From positions 1-20,526 of the forward strand of contig JADGNT010000002.1 of NCBI GenBank assembly GCA_017883345.1: a DNA stretch of 20,526 nucleotides, written 5' to 3'. The notes below the pieces were generated by a model. The model worked only from the letters and a program-made list of their open reading frames with translations, had not been told where the DNA came from and did not search any database. The stretch comes from Candidatus Solibacter sp. GTDB lineage: Bacteria > Acidobacteriota > Terriglobia > Bryobacterales > Bryobacteraceae. Positions 1 through 8,900 of the stretch are shown in pieces; the first letter of the stretch is position 1; each line of letters begins with the position of its first letter. Both the position numbers and the translations under genes were made by a program.

Positions 1-278
1 ATCCAATCCCACGAGATGCCGGTCAAGACGGTGTTCATGTGGACCTTGCCGGCGAGCAGCGGCCACACCACCTTCATGCGTTCGATATCGGAAGATACGG
101 TGTTGCTCAGTTCGCCGCCGAGTACGAGGAAGGGCTTGCCATCCACCATCAACTGAGTGGCATGGCCGCGCTTTTCCAGATGGGGAATCGCGGGAGCCGC
201 CGGTTTGGTCTGTGCGCGCGCCACCAGGGCCAGGGAGCACAGCAGGATTGCGGAGACGGTGAACCTTACGTTGATCAT
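1..278 (-). CDS. GH35/DUF5597-type beta-galactosidase, N-terminal part (runs off left edge)
   Basis: Partial gene; 92 codons are visible from ATG at 278. The first 23 residues (MINVRFTVSAILLCSLALVARAQ) are a clear Sec signal peptide, so the product is exported. After a short Pro/Ala linker comes 'HLEKRGHATQLMVDGKPFLV' and then 'LGGELSNTVSSDIERMKVVW', 'MNTVLTGISWDW'. This is the N-terminal strand-helix pattern of bacterial GH35-like enzymes carrying a DUF5597 C-terminal domain, where 'G.PF..LGGEL.N' precedes the first barrel helix. The catalytic glutamates lie outside the window, so activity (exo-beta-galactosidase expected) cannot be confirmed. A Shine-Dalgarno-like AAAGGCG sits about six bases upstream. 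The gene starts 19 bp after the CBM9/PKD gene stops, so it is very probably the fourth gene of the GH28 operon. It fits removal of galactose from pectin side chains. Confidence 0.8.
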   Translation of the reverse strand, partial: MINVRFTVSAILLCSLALVARAQTKPAAPAIPHLEKRGHATQLMVDGKPFLVLGGELSNTVSSDIERMKVVWPLLAGKVHMNTVLTGISWDW

Positions 279-297
279 GTTGTTCGCCTTTAGATTC

Positions 298-1428
298 TTA
301 TTTCACCGACACGCCCCATACGTTGGCGAGGCGCGATTTGCCGGCCGGGCCCTCCACTTCGAGGATGGCGGTGTAATCCCCTCCCGCTTTGTACTGGTGC
401 ACGGGATTCTGTTCGGTGGACGAGGATCCGTCGCCGAAGTCCCATTTCCAGGACGTGACCTTACCTTCGGATTCGTCTTGGAAGGCCACGAGCCGGCGGT
501 CCATATCCGCCACATGGTACGACCATTTCGCCTGGATGGCCTTCTGGAATTGCGGTTCCAGCGGCATGAGGCGGAAGCCCACCAGGAGACTGGCGTCGCC
601 GAACATGGTTTGTTTGTGCGAGAGATTCCAGAAACCCACGCGATTGCGCGCGTTGACGTCGTCGTAATCGATCACCGTCCAGGATAGGCCGATCAACTTG
701 TTCTCCGTGAGGACGGATTCCACGGCGCGCTGCGGACTGTCGCAGGGAGAGTAGTCGAAGGGCGTGATCCAGAATTCCAGGACCAGTTTGCCGCTCTCGC
801 CCGGTTTGAAGTTGTAGTTGTAAGCGGCGTTGGCGTAGGGCAATCGCTTGATGTACTGCGCGCAGCCCCAGGCCATCGCCCAGTCCTTGTCGCCGGGCGG
901 GGTGAAGATATGGTAGTTCTGCGCGTGAACCCCGTGCGTCGCCCAGTGCGCTTCCTGCTGGCTGATGCGCGGGTCGATCACTGAGCGCGCCTGCCCCACC
1001 GCTTCGGGCGTCCAGACATCGCGGTGGTAGATATCGATCAAGGGCCCGCCGGAGAGGTCGCCATCCACCACTACTTCGAAGATGTCGTTGTGCAGGTCGG
1101 TGCGCGAGAAGTCCCAGTAATTGTCGTAGGCCTCGTACAGGAAGTAGAGCCGGTTGAGACCTTTGACCCATCCCACCTTGACCTTGACGTCCATGTTCTT
1201 GAGATCGTGGTTCATGCCGTGGCCCTGTTCCGTATCCATGAGCTGATCCATCCCGATCGAGTAACTATCGGGGACGATCGCCCAATCGTCGGTATTGCCG
1301 TCGATGCGGGGAATCTTGTCGGCAGGGAACTGAAAGATCTTAAAGGTGACGCCGGGACGTTCCAGACCGAACTGCGGGGTCAGAAACAGCAAGGCGAGGA
1401 AGGCGCAGACTAAACATCTCTTAGACAT
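298..1428 (-). CDS. Secreted CBM9-like domain protein with C-terminal PKD domain
   Basis: Predicted 376 residues from ATG 1428; residues 1-21 (MSKRCLVCAFLALLFLTPQF...) form a signal peptide. A TTG at 1470 would add 14 residues ahead of it and is less likely. Residues about 38-290 look like a CBM9-like (DOMON-type) sugar-binding fold: 'PRIDGNTDDW' is the usual first strand, followed by 'LYFLYEAYDNYWDF' and 'NDIFEVVVDGD'. Residues about 300-376 are a PKD domain with the diagnostic 'WDFGDGSSS' (329-337) and a closing 'GDYTAILEVEG'. No catalytic residues are recognisable, so a carbohydrate-binding or surface-adhesion role is inferred rather than hydrolysis. The gene lies 74 bp after the SASA esterase and 19 bp before the GH35-type gene, in the same leftward operon. 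No strong Shine-Dalgarno is visible at its start. Confidence 0.8.
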   Translation of the reverse strand: MSKRCLVCAFLALLFLTPQFGLERPGVTFKIFQFPADKIPRIDGNTDDWAIVPDSYSIGMDQLMDTEQGHGMNHDLKNMDVKVKVGWVKGLNRLYFLYEAYDNYWDFSRTDLHNDIFEVVVDGDLSGGPLIDIYHRDVWTPEAVGQARSVIDPRISQQEAHWATHGVHAQNYHIFTPPGDKDWAMAWGCAQYIKRLPYANAAYNYNFKPGESGKLVLEFWITPFDYSPCDSPQRAVESVLTENKLIGLSWTVIDYDDVNARNRVGFWNLSHKQTMFGDASLLVGFRLMPLEPQFQKAIQAKWSYHVADMDRRLVAFQDESEGKVTSWKWDFGDGSSSTEQNPVHQYKAGGDYTAILEVEGPAGKSRLANVWGVSVK

Positions 1429-1502
1429 GGGGCATGACTCGTTGACGCGGCCGCTGCGCCGCCTGGACAAGGGGCAGCAGGAGAGGAACCAGGATACGTA
1501 AC

Positions 1503-3020
1503 CTAGTATTCATACGGCCATCGATCCGTGCGGAAGGGAGCGGCTGGGAGGCCGGCCGCATTATAGAGATTGCAGCCTTCGGGGTAATTGTCCCAGGCGT
1601 AGCGCACCGCGGCCGGCGCGCTGACCTCGGCGCTCGTGACCACCACCGTATCGCCCTCGATCTTGGCTTCAGCGGACACGAACTTCCCGTCGGCGCCGGC
1701 GATTGCGAACCACTTCAGCGGCCCGTCCCTGGCCACCAGTCCGCCTCCAAGGTGGGTGAACTTCAGACGAATCGCATTGCCGGCGATCTTCATCGATTCG
1801 TACACCGGCCCGGAGTATTCCAGCTTGCGGCCGTAGACATTGGCCATCGCCATGCGCGTCAGCCGCTCTCCCAGCGGCGCCTTGTTGTGCGGATGCACGT
1901 CTTTGGGATCGCCGATGTCAATCGTCACCGCCATTCCCGCATGAGGCAACGAAAGCACCGCGGCCTGTCCTTCCCGTACCAGCGGATTATTGCTGATGTT
2001 CTGGAGCGCCGGCAGTTGGACCACGTAGAACGGGAGATCGGCCCTGCCCCAGACCTTGCGCCAATCCTTGATCAGCGTTTCCTGAACGTGAGGATAGAGA
2101 GCCACACCCACCTTGCCGCCGACAATCGATTCGCCCTGATACCAGATCACGCCACGAATTGCGTACGGAATCACCGGGTTGATCATGCCGTTGAAAAGGA
2201 CTGTCGGATTGTGCTGGTCCTGCACCGGATCGCGTTGCCGCGCGGGCGGCGGGCCCGGCCGGGCGTTGATAGTCTGCGGAGGTTTCGGCGCCTCACTGGC
2301 CGGAGCGTCGGGCTTGGTCCGATAGAACTGGACCGCCGCGTCGAAGTGATCCAGCATAGGCTTCAAGAGCGGATCGGCCGCGACGGTCTCCCGTCGAATC
2401 CACGATTCCGCCGTGCTCGCTCCGAACGCAAGGGTCAGGAAGCCGACGGGTTGCTTCAGTTCGCGGTGCAAGTCGCGAGAAAACAGATAGCCCACCGCCG
2501 AGAACCCCGGCACATTTTCCGAATTGCAGATCTGCCACTCGCCCTGAATCTCCGTTTGCGGCTCGTAGGTCTTGGCCGCCTTGCCCGTGAACATCCGTAC
2601 CTGCGGGTAGTTGGCTTCGGCGATCTCCCGGTCCTCGTCGACCAGCCCGGCATAAGTTGCCTTCTTTTTGGAAACCGTGAAGGCCATGTTGGACTGTCCG
2701 GACCCCAGCCACACCTCGCCAACCAGAACGTCGCTCACGGTGATGGTGTTGTTCCCGGCGATGGTCATCCGGAACGGACCGCCCGGCTTCAGATTCTTCA
2801 ACCGGACCATCCATTTACCCTCCGCCGATGCGATGGCGGATTGCTTCTGATCGTTCAGCGTCACCGTGACACGCTCGCCCGGAGATGCCGCGCCCCAGAC
2901 AGGAACGGCCATGCCGCTTTGCAGCAACATGTGATCGCCGAAGAGAGCGGAAGGCTTGACCTCCGCCACCAGCGGTGCACCCGCTGTGAGGATCAGCAGG
3001 GCAGTCAGTGTGGCCTTCAT
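1503..3020 (-). CDS. Sialate O-acetylesterase-type (SASA family) carbohydrate acetylesterase
   Basis: Predicted 505 residues from ATG 3020, with a signal peptide (residues 1-19, MKATLTALLILTAGAPLVA). An N-terminal beta domain (20-98) is followed by the SGNH-like hydrolase. The nucleophile motif 'GSGQSNM' places Ser110, 'RGVIWYQGESIVGG' (289-302) is the second family block, and 'GDPKDVHPHNK' (370-380) supplies Asp374/His376 of the triad. Length and motif order match the SASA family. Despite the family name, pectin or hemicellulose acetyl groups are the likelier substrate here, given the upstream GH28. The start is fixed by a perfect AGGAGG (3029-3034, read on the minus strand) eight bases upstream, inside the end of the GH28 gene, and by a 4-base ATGA overlap with the GH28 stop. 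A Pro/Arg-rich insert occupies residues about 238-270. Confidence 0.9.
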   Translation of the reverse strand: MKATLTALLILTAGAPLVAEVKPSALFGDHMLLQSGMAVPVWGAASPGERVTVTLNDQKQSAIASAEGKWMVRLKNLKPGGPFRMTIAGNNTITVSDVLVGEVWLGSGQSNMAFTVSKKKATYAGLVDEDREIAEANYPQVRMFTGKAAKTYEPQTEIQGEWQICNSENVPGFSAVGYLFSRDLHRELKQPVGFLTLAFGASTAESWIRRETVAADPLLKPMLDHFDAAVQFYRTKPDAPASEAPKPPQTINARPGPPPARQRDPVQDQHNPTVLFNGMINPVIPYAIRGVIWYQGESIVGGKVGVALYPHVQETLIKDWRKVWGRADLPFYVVQLPALQNISNNPLVREGQAAVLSLPHAGMAVTIDIGDPKDVHPHNKAPLGERLTRMAMANVYGRKLEYSGPVYESMKIAGNAIRLKFTHLGGGLVARDGPLKWFAIAGADGKFVSAEAKIEGDTVVVTSAEVSAPAAVRYAWDNYPEGCNLYNAAGLPAAPFRTDRWPYEY

Positions 3021-4318
3021 TGTACGTTCCTCCTGGTAATCGGCTCGCCTTCCTTGACGTCGATCTTCAGCCCCGAGAGATCGACGTTGCGCGCGTTCTC
3101 CATGACGAACCCCTTCTGCGCGCTGATTTTGCAGTTCTCGAATTTCACGTTCTCGATGGGGCTGCCAGTGAGACCGTGCATCATGCCAACCGAGTTCACG
3201 GTGCCGGTGATGTTGCGGATGGTCACGTTGCGGACCACCGGCAGCACCTTCGCCGGCGGCGCGATGGGCGGCACCATCCGCCACTCCATGTTGAACTCGA
3301 ACGCCTGCCTGGTATCCTTCAACTGCATATCCCGATAGGTGATGTTCTCCACCACGCCGCTGCGGCTGGGCTGGGTCTTGAATCGGATGGGCGCCCAGTT
3401 GCCGGCGTCAGACACGCAGTTTCTCACCTCGACGTTGCGGATTCCGCCGGAGGTTTCACTGCCCATCGCCACACCGCCGTGCCCGTAGTGAAACCGACTG
3501 TTCTCGATCACAATGTCTTCGGCGGGCCGGTTTACGCGCAGCCCGTCTTCGTCCTTGCCGCTCTTGATCGAGATGCAGTCGTCGTTGACGTCAATATCGA
3601 CGTTGTTGACGCGCACGCGGCGCGACGAATCGATATCGATTCCGTCCGAGCTCGGGATGTTGTGGTCGGCCGTGATGTTCACTCCGTCGATCAGCACATC
3701 CTCCGAATACAGGACATGCAGGCACCACACCGCCTGCTGGCGCAGCCTCAGGCTCGCGATGCGCACGCGCTTACAGTTCTGGAAGCAGATCATGCGCGGA
3801 CGTCCGGTCCTTGGCCGAGGCGGCGCGGCGGCGCCGTCGGGAGCACGCGCCGGTTGGCCTCGTCCGAAGCCGCCGCGCGCCAGCCACTGGTCGCCGGACC
3901 CGTCGATGGCGCCCTCGCCAGTGAGTTCCACGTCCGTCATGCCCGTGAAGTTCAGGAGCGCCGAGGTCCACTCGCGTTCCGTGCCCTCCCAGCGGGTTTG
4001 GACTTGCGGATAATCTTCGGGATTGATCGACCCCTTCAGAACGCCGCCCTTTTCGATGGACAAATTCACCCCCTGTTTGAAGAACAGGGCGCCGGTGACA
4101 AACGTGCCGCCGGGAACCACGAGGGTGCCGCCGCCTTCGCGTGCGGCCTTGTCGATCAAGTTCTGGATCGCCTTGGTGTTCGAACTTTGGCCGTCGCCCA
4201 GAGCGCCCGCACTGGTGATCAGGTAACGCCGGGGTGCGGGCTGCGCCGCAGCCGGTGCGAGGGCGGCTAGGATCGACGCCGCGACGGCCCTCGTCAAGAA
4301 CGAACATGTGCACACCAC
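3017..4318 (-). CDS. GH28 family secreted polygalacturonase / rhamnogalacturonase-type hydrolase
   Basis: Predicted 433 residues from GTG 4318, which has GGAGG seven bases upstream (4326-4330); a second GTG follows directly at 4315. Residues 1-26 (MVCTCSFLTRAVAASILAAL...) form a signal peptide. The body is a right-handed beta-helix of GH28 type with all four family motifs: the NTD position appears as 'SSDGID' (223-228), then 'NDDCIS' (245-250, the two catalytic aspartates), 'HYGHGG' (277-282), and 'IRFKT' (311-315, the RxK subsite). Known members hydrolyse galacturonic-acid linkages in homogalacturonan or rhamnogalacturonan; which one cannot be read from sequence. A Gly/Arg/Pro-rich loop (about 148-176) lies outside the catalytic core. 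It is first in the leftward operon and overlaps the acetylesterase start, suggesting coupled translation of a depolymerase and a de-acetylase. Confidence 0.92.
   Translation of the reverse strand: MVCTCSFLTRAVAASILAALAPAAAQPAPRRYLITSAGALGDGQSSNTKAIQNLIDKAAREGGGTLVVPGGTFVTGALFFKQGVNLSIEKGGVLKGSINPEDYPQVQTRWEGTEREWTSALLNFTGMTDVELTGEGAIDGSGDQWLARGGFGRGQPARAPDGAAAPPRPRTGRPRMICFQNCKRVRIASLRLRQQAVWCLHVLYSEDVLIDGVNITADHNIPSSDGIDIDSSRRVRVNNVDIDVNDDCISIKSGKDEDGLRVNRPAEDIVIENSRFHYGHGGVAMGSETSGGIRNVEVRNCVSDAGNWAPIRFKTQPSRSGVVENITYRDMQLKDTRQAFEFNMEWRMVPPIAPPAKVLPVVRNVTIRNITGTVNSVGMMHGLTGSPIENVKFENCKISAQKGFVMENARNVDLSGLKIDVKEGEPITRRNVQ
3018..3034 (-). promoter_or_regulatory. Internal Shine-Dalgarno and ATGA stop/start overlap between GH28 and SASA genes
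   Basis: On the minus strand AGGAGG (3029-3034) sits inside the last GH28 codons, eight bases before the ATG (3018-3020) of the esterase. The GH28 stop TGA (3017-3019) overlaps that ATG. This fixes the esterase start and indicates translational coupling. Confidence 0.8.
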
Positions 4319-4706
4319 GCTTCATCCTCCGGAGCAAAGAGTCATCGCGAGGGTATCTCAACAGGCGGGTGGCGTGCAAACAGATTCGGCAGGATTCCGA
4401 AGTTTCGGTATGTGGAACACAAACAGGCCAGCCAGTCGGGGCGGATCCGTTGATAAATCAGCCATTTGTTGCACGGGACCGGGGCGGCTCTCGCTCGTGG
4501 AGTCCCTTCATTTCCGCGCCCTTGGTTCGGAAGTGCGAAACGAGAGATCGCGCGGCTGTACGCCGCGTGGTGGTGTCCAAACCGGGCGTCATGCCGCCGC
4601 CGGAGGAATCCCGGTCGACCCCCGACCCTCCGACACCCTTTTGAGAATCCCGATATGAGTTCTGGAAAGCTCACGTCCCCCGCAACGATGCTAAACTGCA
4701 TTCGCT
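4319..4706. other. Divergent intergenic region between the pectinolytic operons
   Basis: These 388 bases separate the leftward GH28 operon from the rightward serine-hydrolase operon, and no convincing coding sequence is seen on either strand. The region must carry both promoters. On the plus side an extended -10-like TGCTAAACT lies at 4689-4697, next to the ATG. For the minus side no confident -35/-10 pair was found; only a weak TTTGCA / GATACC pairing with 17 bases between is seen near the GH28 gene. A short inverted repeat is annotated separately. Confidence 0.6.
4551..4567. promoter_or_regulatory. Inverted repeat in divergent promoter region (candidate operator)
   Basis: CGCGGC (4551-4556) and GCCGCG (4562-4567) are perfect 6-base arms around TGTAC. 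It is roughly in the middle of the divergent region, as expected for a shared operator. A GC-rich genome makes such repeats common by chance, and no regulator gene is nearby, so this is only a candidate. Confidence 0.2.
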
Positions 4707-4709
4707 ATG
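4689..4709 (+). promoter_or_regulatory. Extended -10 element adjoining the serine hydrolase start (possible leaderless mRNA)
   Basis: TGCTAAACT (4689-4697) matches an extended -10 (TGn plus TAAACT). Standard spacing puts transcription start near 4704, three bases before the ATG at 4707. There is no purine-rich Shine-Dalgarno upstream of the ATG, and no TTGACA-like -35 at 16-18 bases, as is usual for extended -10 promoters. Confidence 0.4.
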
Positions 4710-5903
4710 AGATCGCATCCGAGATTGACGGCCCTTCAGGCAATGGCGGCGATGCTCGCCTCGCTCGCGCCGGGATTGCTGCGGGCCGAGCAGCCGGATC
4801 GCTTTGCCGCGGTCGCGCCGCGGATGGAGGAGTTTGTCCAGAAAGGCGAGATCGCCGGCGCCGTTACGCTCGTCGCCACCAAGAACCGAATCATCCATCT
4901 GGCGGCCGCCGGCAGAACGGACCTGGCACACGGCCGGAAGATGAAGACCGATGACATCTTCTGGATCGCCTCGATGTCGAAGCCCATCACCGCGGTGTGC
5001 ATGGCGGTCCTGGCAGATGACGGCAAGCTGAGCTTCGACGATCCGCTGGCGAAGCATCTGCCGGAGTTCGATGGCCTGATGGTGAGCCAGAACGGCCAGA
5101 GCGTCAAGCCGGCTCGCGCCGTGACCCTGCGGGACGTCCTCATCCACACGAGCGGGTTGGGCGAAATGAGCGATCGCGAGCCCGACCTGACGCTCGCCGA
5201 AACCAGCAGCAGACTGGCGCGCCAGCCGCTGCGGTTCCAGCCGGGCAGCCGGTGGGCCTACTCGACGGCCGGCTTCGACGTGCTCGGCCGGGTCGTGGAG
5301 GTGGCCAGTGGGATGCCGTTCGATGTCTTCCTGCAAAAGCGCCTGCTCGACCCGCTCGGGATGAAGAACACCAGTTTCTGGGTTGCCCCGGCGAAAGAGG
5401 CGCGCCGGGCGCACCCCTATCGCTGGAATCAGCAGGCCGCCAAGTTGGAAGAGACGACCATCCCCTACCTGTATAAGACGGCGCCAGCGGACCGCCAGCG
5501 TCCGCCGCTCGGCGGGGCCGGCCTCTTCTCCACAGCGGAGGACGTCGCCCGGTTCTATCAAATGATGCTCAATCAGGGCACTCTCCATGGCAAGCGCATT
5601 CTCAAGCCGGAGACCGTGGCCGAGATGACCCGCAAACAGACCGGCGCGATGAATGCCCGTCCCGGGATGCCCTGGGGACTGGGCTTCTGCGTCGTGGAAG
5701 ATCCCACCAAGCTTCCGGCCAACAGCGTGCTCTCGCCCGGTTCCTTCGGCCACGGCGGAGCATTCAGCACGCAGAGTTGGGCCGATCCTTCCAGGAATCT
5801 GATCTGGATCGTCATGTTCCAGCGCGACGGGAAAGGGAATCCGGACAACTCCGACGTACGAATTGCCTTCCAGGAGGCTGCCGCGAAGGGAGTCGGGCTG
5901 TGA
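4707..5903 (+). CDS. Secreted serine hydrolase, class C beta-lactamase / EstB-type family
   Basis: Predicted 398 residues starting MRSHPRLTALQAMAAMLASL, a signal peptide with probable cleavage near residue 28 (LLRAEQ). The fold signatures of the beta-lactamase/transpeptidase-like family are present: 'SMSK' (89-92, SxxK with Ser89 nucleophile and Lys92), 'YST' (185-187, in the YxN position as in many esterases), and 'HGG' (349-351, in the KTG position). 'LIHTSGL' (145-151) and 'GAGLFSTAEDVARF' (270-283) are further family blocks. Members include DD-peptidases, beta-lactamases and carboxylesterases. Because it is coupled by a 4-base GTGA overlap to a DUF4450-type carbohydrate protein, a carbohydrate esterase role is more plausible than antibiotic resistance, but this is inference. 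No Shine-Dalgarno precedes the start. Confidence 0.88.
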   Translation: MRSHPRLTALQAMAAMLASLAPGLLRAEQPDRFAAVAPRMEEFVQKGEIAGAVTLVATKNRIIHLAAAGRTDLAHGRKMKTDDIFWIASMSKPITAVCMAVLADDGKLSFDDPLAKHLPEFDGLMVSQNGQSVKPARAVTLRDVLIHTSGLGEMSDREPDLTLAETSSRLARQPLRFQPGSRWAYSTAGFDVLGRVVEVASGMPFDVFLQKRLLDPLGMKNTSFWVAPAKEARRAHPYRWNQQAAKLEETTIPYLYKTAPADRQRPPLGGAGLFSTAEDVARFYQMMLNQGTLHGKRILKPETVAEMTRKQTGAMNARPGMPWGLGFCVVEDPTKLPANSVLSPGSFGHGGAFSTQSWADPSRNLIWIVMFQRDGKGNPDNSDVRIAFQEAAAKGVGL

Positions 5904-8900
5904 AGTTCTCTTTCGTTCTGCTATTGCTCGCAGGATGCGGCGCCGCGTTCGGGCAAGGCGCTGCCTTCGGGCCAGGCGTACCTCGGCCCAACCTGCTGGA
6001 CAACATCGACCGGCCTCTGCGTTACACCCCGGACGGCCAGGACTTCGTCATCGAGAACGGCGGCGAGTTCTTCAACCGTCCGCTCTACGGCGGCAACACG
6101 GCCTTCCGTGCCGATGCGGGCGATCAGCCGGAGTTTTCGCTCTACCTGCCCGGGCACGGCGGCAACCTGCGTTTCGGCATCAAAACCACCGCCGGCGCGA
6201 AATGGCTGCACGAGACCGCCCGCATCACCGCCCGGTATCGTCCCGGCACGATGCTCTACGAAGTCCGCGATCCGCTCCTCGGACCGAATGCGGTGCTGCG
6301 CATCCATGCCATCGCCCTGCACCAGACCGACGGCCTGGCGGTGCTGATTCAGACCGCCGGCATCGCCGCGCCGCTGGAACTGGTCGCCGCGTACGGCGGA
6401 CTCAGCGGCAAGCGGGGGGCCCGGGACGGCGACATCGGGACCGAAGCGGTTCCCATCGGCGAGTATTTCCAACTGAAGCCCGAGTCGTGCCAGGACAACA
6501 GTTTCACCTTGGGCGCCGGGTCCAGCGGCGCATTTACGCTGCGAGCCAAAGCCGCGACTATCGCCGGCCTCATGCCGCCCGGTGCGGCCCTGGCGACCGC
6601 CGATGCGCGCCAGTGGAACTCGGTCGAGGCCCTTCTTGCGTCCGTGAATCGGACCGCGGCCCCGCCCCTCCCGGTGATCGTTGCCAGAATCGCGATTTCT
6701 CCCGCCGCCTCGGCGCCCCTGTACTTTGCCCTTCAGCGGATCTCCGATTCCGCCGGGCCCGCCGTGGCCGAGGAGCTCGCCACCTACCGCGATGTCACCG
6801 CCGACGGGCCCGGCGTCGATCGGCGAACGGCCGCGATTCCGCTGGCTGCGACCTACGGCGCCGCCGATCTGCCCCGTATCTTTGCCGAAGCCGAGGAGCA
6901 CTTCAGGGCTCTTCGCGGCCAGATCGTAGTCGAGACGCCCGATCCCTTTATCAATGCCGCCGCCGCCGCGCTCAATGTCGCGACCGATGCCGTTTGGGAC
7001 GCGCCGCAGGGAGCGATCATGCACGGCGCCATCGCCTGGCGGTCCAGGTTGCTCGGCTGGCGCGGTCCGTACGCGCCCGACGCGCTCGGCTGGCACGACC
7101 GCGCCCGGCGCCATTTCACCTATTGGGCCACACGTCAGAACACCAGCCCCATTCCCGAAAAACTGCCGCCGCCCGACGAAGCCTCCAACCTGGCCCGCAA
7201 CGAGGCCGCGCTGCACAGCAACGGCGACATGTCCAACTCCCACTACGACATGAATACGGTCTTCATCGACGCGCTCTTCCGCCATCTGCGCTGGACCGGC
7301 GACCTCGAGTTCGCGCGCAGGATGTGGCCGGTCATCGAACGCCATCTGGCATGGGAGCGCCGTCTCTTCCGGCGGGAGTACGGTCCGGAGAAACTTCCTC
7401 TGTACGAAGCCTACGCGGTCATCTGGGCCAGCGACGACCTCGGGTACAACGGCGGCGGCGCCACCCACTCCAGCGCCTACAACTACGATCACAATCTGCA
7501 GGCCGCCCGTCTGGCACGCCTTCTCGGCCAGAACCCCGCACCGTATGAAAAGGAGGCGGCGCTCATCGCCCGCGCGATGCGCGAATTCCTGTGGATGCCC
7601 GACCGTGGCATGTTCGCCGAATACCGGGATTACCTGGGACTGCAGCGCCTCCACCCCTCCGCCGCGCTGTGGAGTTTCTACCACACGATGGATGCCGGCC
7701 TGGTGAGTGCAGCCGAGGCGAACCGGATGGCCGGCTACGTGGACTCCTCCATTCCGCACTTCCCCGTTCGCGGCCCCGGTGTCCCCACCGACGACACGTA
7801 TCGCGTCCTGGCAACCAGCGACTGGATGCCCTACAGTTGGTCCATCAACAACGTCGTGATGGGCGAGAACATGCACACCGCCCTGGGGCTTTGGCAAGCC
7901 GGGCGCGCCGGCGAGGCGTTCCGAATCGCCAAGGGCGCACTCCTCGCCAGCATGTTCATGGGGATCTGCCCCGGCAACGTCGGATCCATGAACTATCTGG
8001 ATGTGTACCGGCGGGAATCCCAGCGCGACTTTGCCGATGGTGGTGGCGTCACCTCACGAGCGATCGTCGAGGGACTGTTCGGTCTCCGGCCGGACGTCCT
8101 CGTTGGTGAACTCCTGGTCGTTCCGGGACTCCCCGCGGCGTGGGATCACGCCTCGCTCCGCCATCCTGACGCCGGCGTTTCGTTTAGCCGTAACGGCGCC
8201 ACCGATACCTACATCATCGAGCAGCAGTTCCCAAAATCGCTCTCGCTGCGTGTCCATTTGCCGGCGCGCGGAGACCTGCCCACGGTGACCATCGATGGCC
8301 GCGGCGTCGAGGTCCGGCCGGTTGCCGGCGATCCCACCCGCCTTGAAATTCTCAGTTCCGCCGCACCGAAGTGGCAGGTGCGGATTGAATGGAGATCGGC
8401 GGCGGAGCCGGTCCGGCCCGTGGCCGCCGCCTGGCCGCGCGAGACGGCAAAGATCCAACCTCACGTGGATCCGTCCGGCGCCGCCAGCACGGTGGAACTC
8501 ACCCCGTACTTCAATGACCGCGTGACCCGGATCTTCCAAAACGAATATCGCTCGCCCCGTTCCCCCTTCGTCTCGCTGGCCACTCCGAAACAGGGCATCG
8601 GAGCGTGGGCCGGCCACGTCAACACGACCGCCGACATCGACGACACCGGTCTCCGCGCACTGGCGCGCGCCGGCCACGACCGGATCGCACTCCCCAACGG
8701 CGTCCCACTGGCGACTCCAGGGGAAGCCGGCGCGAGGAACGTGGTTTTCGTGTCGCAATGGGACAACTACCCCAAAGAGGTCACCGTGCCGTTATCCGGG
8801 AAGGCTCGCGGAGTTGTCCTTCTCATGGCGGGATCCACCAGCCACATGCAGAGCCGTTTCGAGAATGGCGAAGTGGTGGTGACTTATGCCGATGGCTCGG

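Noticed and set aside
1752..3338. Long plus-strand open frame opposite the SASA esterase
   Set aside because: Composition is His/Arg-rich with no family resemblance; it is an antisense artefact of a GC-rich gene with clear homology on the minus strand.
3008..4270. 420-codon plus-strand open frame opposite GH28
   Set aside because: The minus strand carries all four GH28 motifs; the plus frame has no recognisable domain or ribosome site.
4707..5903. Antibiotic beta-lactamase
   Set aside because: SxxK is present, but the YST and HGG motifs are esterase-like rather than the YxN/KTG of true class C beta-lactamases, and the context is carbohydrate degradation.
5936..5938. Lipobox (LLAGC) in the DUF4450-type protein
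   Set aside because: Not called as a lipoprotein because only 12 residues precede the Cys, which is short, and an ordinary signal peptidase site (AFGQ) follows; left as an alternative in the gene entry.
5863..7897. Two long alternative frames (plus and minus) over the DUF4450-type gene
   Set aside because: Both are Arg/Pro/Gly-rich shadows; the DUF4450 frame shows conserved motifs throughout and a coupled start.
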